This document shows, piece after piece, positions 5,401 to 6,014 of a DNA stretch of 6,014 bases (position 1 is the stretch's first letter; each line of letters begins with the position of its first letter). The notes beneath the pieces were generated by a model, which was not told the origin of the DNA, searched no databases, and was given only the letters and a program-made list of their open reading frames with translations. Origin of the DNA: Gammaproteobacteria bacterium (lineage in GTDB: Bacteria; Pseudomonadota; Gammaproteobacteria; UBA7966); contig DNIF01000183.1 in the NCBI GenBank assembly GCA_003485715.1, positions 1 to 6,014 of the forward strand. Direction: 5' to 3'. Both the position numbers and the translations under genes were made by a program.

Positions 5401-6014
5401 CCCGAAATCGCATAACCCCACAGGCCCGACTGGCTGCGCCGGTTGCGCAGCAGCAGCGCGGCGTGGGCGCGGTGCGTCGGTTGCGAATAGACCACCGCGC
5501 CGGCCAGGCGCGCGTAGAGCTGGGTGTCGGCCTCGCTGGCGTTGATCTGGCGCAGCACGACCTGGCTGTGCGTCAACGACAGGTCGAAGACGCGGTCGGC
5601 CAGGCGTCGGTCGACGTGTTTGTGCGCCAGCGCCAGGCAGGCCTCGCGCGTCTCGGCCATGCCGTAGACGAGGTCGATGGTGGCGGTCTCGTCCGGCAGC
5701 AGCGTGATGACGCGCCGTGTCGCGAGCACCGGGTCGAGCACCGAGCCAGCGCCGCCCGCGAGCGCACCACTCTCGCGCAACGCCTGCGGCGCCTGCAGCG
5801 TGCGGCCGCGGCCGATGAAACGCGTGCGGTCGGTTTCGTGCGACACCACGCTGACCTGGCTCGAGGGCACGCCGTGCACCGCCATCAGGTGGAACAGGTA
5901 CGGCGGCTGTTCCTCGGCCGAGCGCGGCCGGCGTGTGGCGAGCAGCGCCGGCGGCTCGCTCGAGACCTCGGTCTGCACGAACAGCTTGCCGGACGCCATG
6001 TGCTGCGCATCGGC
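2493..6014 (-). CDS. ndvB: Cyclic beta-1,2-glucan synthase NdvB/ChvB family, C-terminal part (5' partial)
   Basis: The frame is open from the right edge to TGA 2495-2493. Counting from the first in-window Met (5999) there are 1168 residues; that Met is probably internal, since five in-frame codons precede it with no ribosome binding site. Residues ~1-160 form a first GH94-type beta-sandwich (ETDRTRFIGRGRTL at 55-68, VLDP at 87-90). Residues ~161-315 are helical, and 317-345 is a proline-rich linker. A second beta-sandwich spans ~346-660 (HGFGYSVFEHH 453-463, FIGRNGTLRSP 566-576, GLDP 591-594). The alpha-barrel GH94 catalytic domain spans ~661-1080, with GAFGFRDQLQDAM (693-705), SGDWNDGMN (828-836, carrying the expected general-acid Asp), RENGGQYTHGAVW (981-993) and GWSWYTGSAGW (1051-1061). 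A beta-rich end follows. In ChvB/NdvB/Cgs (~2,800 residues) the upstream GT84 membrane part builds the glucan and this part trims it by phosphorolysis. Two GH94 N-domains favour NdvB over a standalone 1,2-beta-oligoglucan phosphorylase (~1,100 residues), which remains the alternative. No lesions seen. Confidence 0.88.
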   Translation of the reverse strand, partial: ADAQHMASGKLFVQTEVSSEPPALLATRRPRSAEEQPPYLFHLMAVHGVPSSQVSVVSHETDRTRFIGRGRTLQAPQALRESGALAGGAGSVLDPVLATRRVITLLPDETATIDLVYGMAETREACLALAHKHVDRRLADRVFDLSLTHSQVVLRQINASEADTQLYARLAGAVVYSQPTHRAHAALLLRNRRSQSGLWGYAISGDLPIVLLQVSEAANIDLVKQTVQAHAWWRLKGLAVDLVIWNEERHGYRQRLQEQILGLIAAGLEAHVVDRPGGIFVRHTEQIADEDRILLQAVARVILNDQQGSLEQQGLRKPAAERRVVPFVPTPAPAEPMPARVPPPPVRALRFDNGLGGFSADGREYVVAPAPGQRPPAPWVNVLANPRFGTVVSEGGSAYTWCENAHELRLTPWHNDPVTDAGGEVIYLRDEETGQVWQPTSLPGGADDGGDAPYTTRHGFGYSVFEHHAAGIHSELTLFVALDAAVKFSVLVLRNDSGRARRLSATGYVEWVLGDMRAKTAAHISTEVAQDNGAVYARNRYSNDFGDWIGFFDVDEDDRVLSTLTGDRQEFIGRNGTLRSPAALRRRHLSGRVGAGLDPCAAIQLPFDLAPGQTREIVFRLGMGRSLDEADKLVRRFRSRSARQAALEAVHDHWRHTLGAVQVDTPDAALNVLANGWLVYQTLACRMWARSCHYQSGGAFGFRDQLQDAMALVHTRPELLREHLLLCASRQFVEGDVQHWWHPPAGRGVRTRISDDYLWLPLALCRYVDATHDCGVLAEIVPFLEGRPVPPTDDSYYDLPQRSVRSATLYQHGVRAVLHGMRYGAHGLPLMGSGDWNDGMNEVGHHGEGESVWLGFFFCEVLQQFATLARQLGDEAFAQQCATERDQLAGRLEASAWDGDWYRRAYFDDGTPLGSKDNAECQIDSIAQSWAVLSGVGDAQRVRRAMQAVSARLVRHDARLVQLLDPPFDRSGPNPGYIAGYVPGVRENGGQYTHGAVWATMAFAALGDAPRAWQLMDLINPLHHGRTPAEVATYKIEPYVVAADVYSVAPHTGRGGWSWYTGSAGWMYRLMVESLLGLRLRVDEGGARLQLCPCIPADWPGYRISYRHGRTRYDIDVGRADAATVSVDVDGVRCADQTVALVDDGGTHTVRVQLAAAGGPNAPPRPQAVQSLP
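4894..4917. repeat. Perfect 24-base palindrome inside ndvB
   Basis: The half-site CGTTGCCCCGGC (4894-4905) is followed without any spacer by its exact reverse complement (4906-4917). It lies in codons ~361-369 of the partial protein, where the sequence reads VVAPAPGQR, early in the second beta-sandwich. It could fold into a strong hairpin in the ndvB mRNA or be a protein-binding site. Alternatively it is a codon-usage coincidence in a Pro/Ala/Gly-rich stretch. Confidence 0.85.

Noticed and set aside
3436..5421. A 661-codon minus-strand frame inside ndvB
   Set aside because: It is a shadow: extreme Arg/Ala/Gly content, no domain, and fully overlapped by the GH94 frame with conserved catalytic motifs.
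1..6014. CRISPR array, tRNA, rRNA or riboswitch
   Set aside because: I found no regularly spaced direct repeats, no cloverleaf-like sequence and no recognisable structured RNA motif.

Overview
The window is very GC-rich throughout, including third codon positions, and all convincing reading frames use standard bacterial stops. Gene content (an NdvB/ChvB-type cyclic glucan synthase, an ExoD-type membrane protein, a Glk-type glucokinase remnant and an ACP-acyltransferase remnant) fits a high-GC proteobacterium. Burkholderiales is my best guess from protein style, but this is inference and nothing in the window proves the taxon.

Layout, left to right. Positions 2-139 (+) hold the last 45 codons of a cysteine-rich, zinc-ribbon-like protein. 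Its TGA overlaps the ATG of the next gene (ATGA at 136-139). That next gene (136 to about 888, +) is a broken acyl carrier protein-PlsC-type acyltransferase fusion. It has an in-frame TGA three codons after the phosphopantetheine serine, an Arg in place of the catalytic His of the HX4D box, and no distal half. It runs in frame into an apparently intact exoD-family gene (952-1551, +), so a naive ORF caller would report one false 393-residue fusion. A hairpin follows exoD at 1570-1601. Positions 1552-1895 contain no gene I can support.

At about 1896-2175 (+) lies a fragment of a tyrosine recombinase (phage-type integrase) that keeps only the first catalytic-arginine block. Facing it tail to tail on the minus strand (2446 down to about 2231) is the first ~72 codons of a glucokinase gene, with a TAG after codon 26 and no distal three quarters. 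The stretch of about 55-60 bases between the two remnants is unassigned. From 2493 to the right edge (- strand) runs a long, intact reading frame: the C-terminal ~1170 residues of a cyclic beta-1,2-glucan synthase, covering two GH94 beta-sandwich domains and the GH94 catalytic domain. Its start lies beyond the window.

How it fits together: ndvB followed directly by glk looks like a former glucan/glucose operon whose distal gene was destroyed, plausibly by an integrase-bearing element that has since mostly been deleted. ExoD and NdvB are both linked to the cell surface and exopolysaccharide or periplasmic glucan in the families where they were studied. I see no evidence for a new multi-gene system. 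The notable signal is a cluster of three decaying genes between two intact ones, plus a perfect 24-base palindrome inside ndvB.
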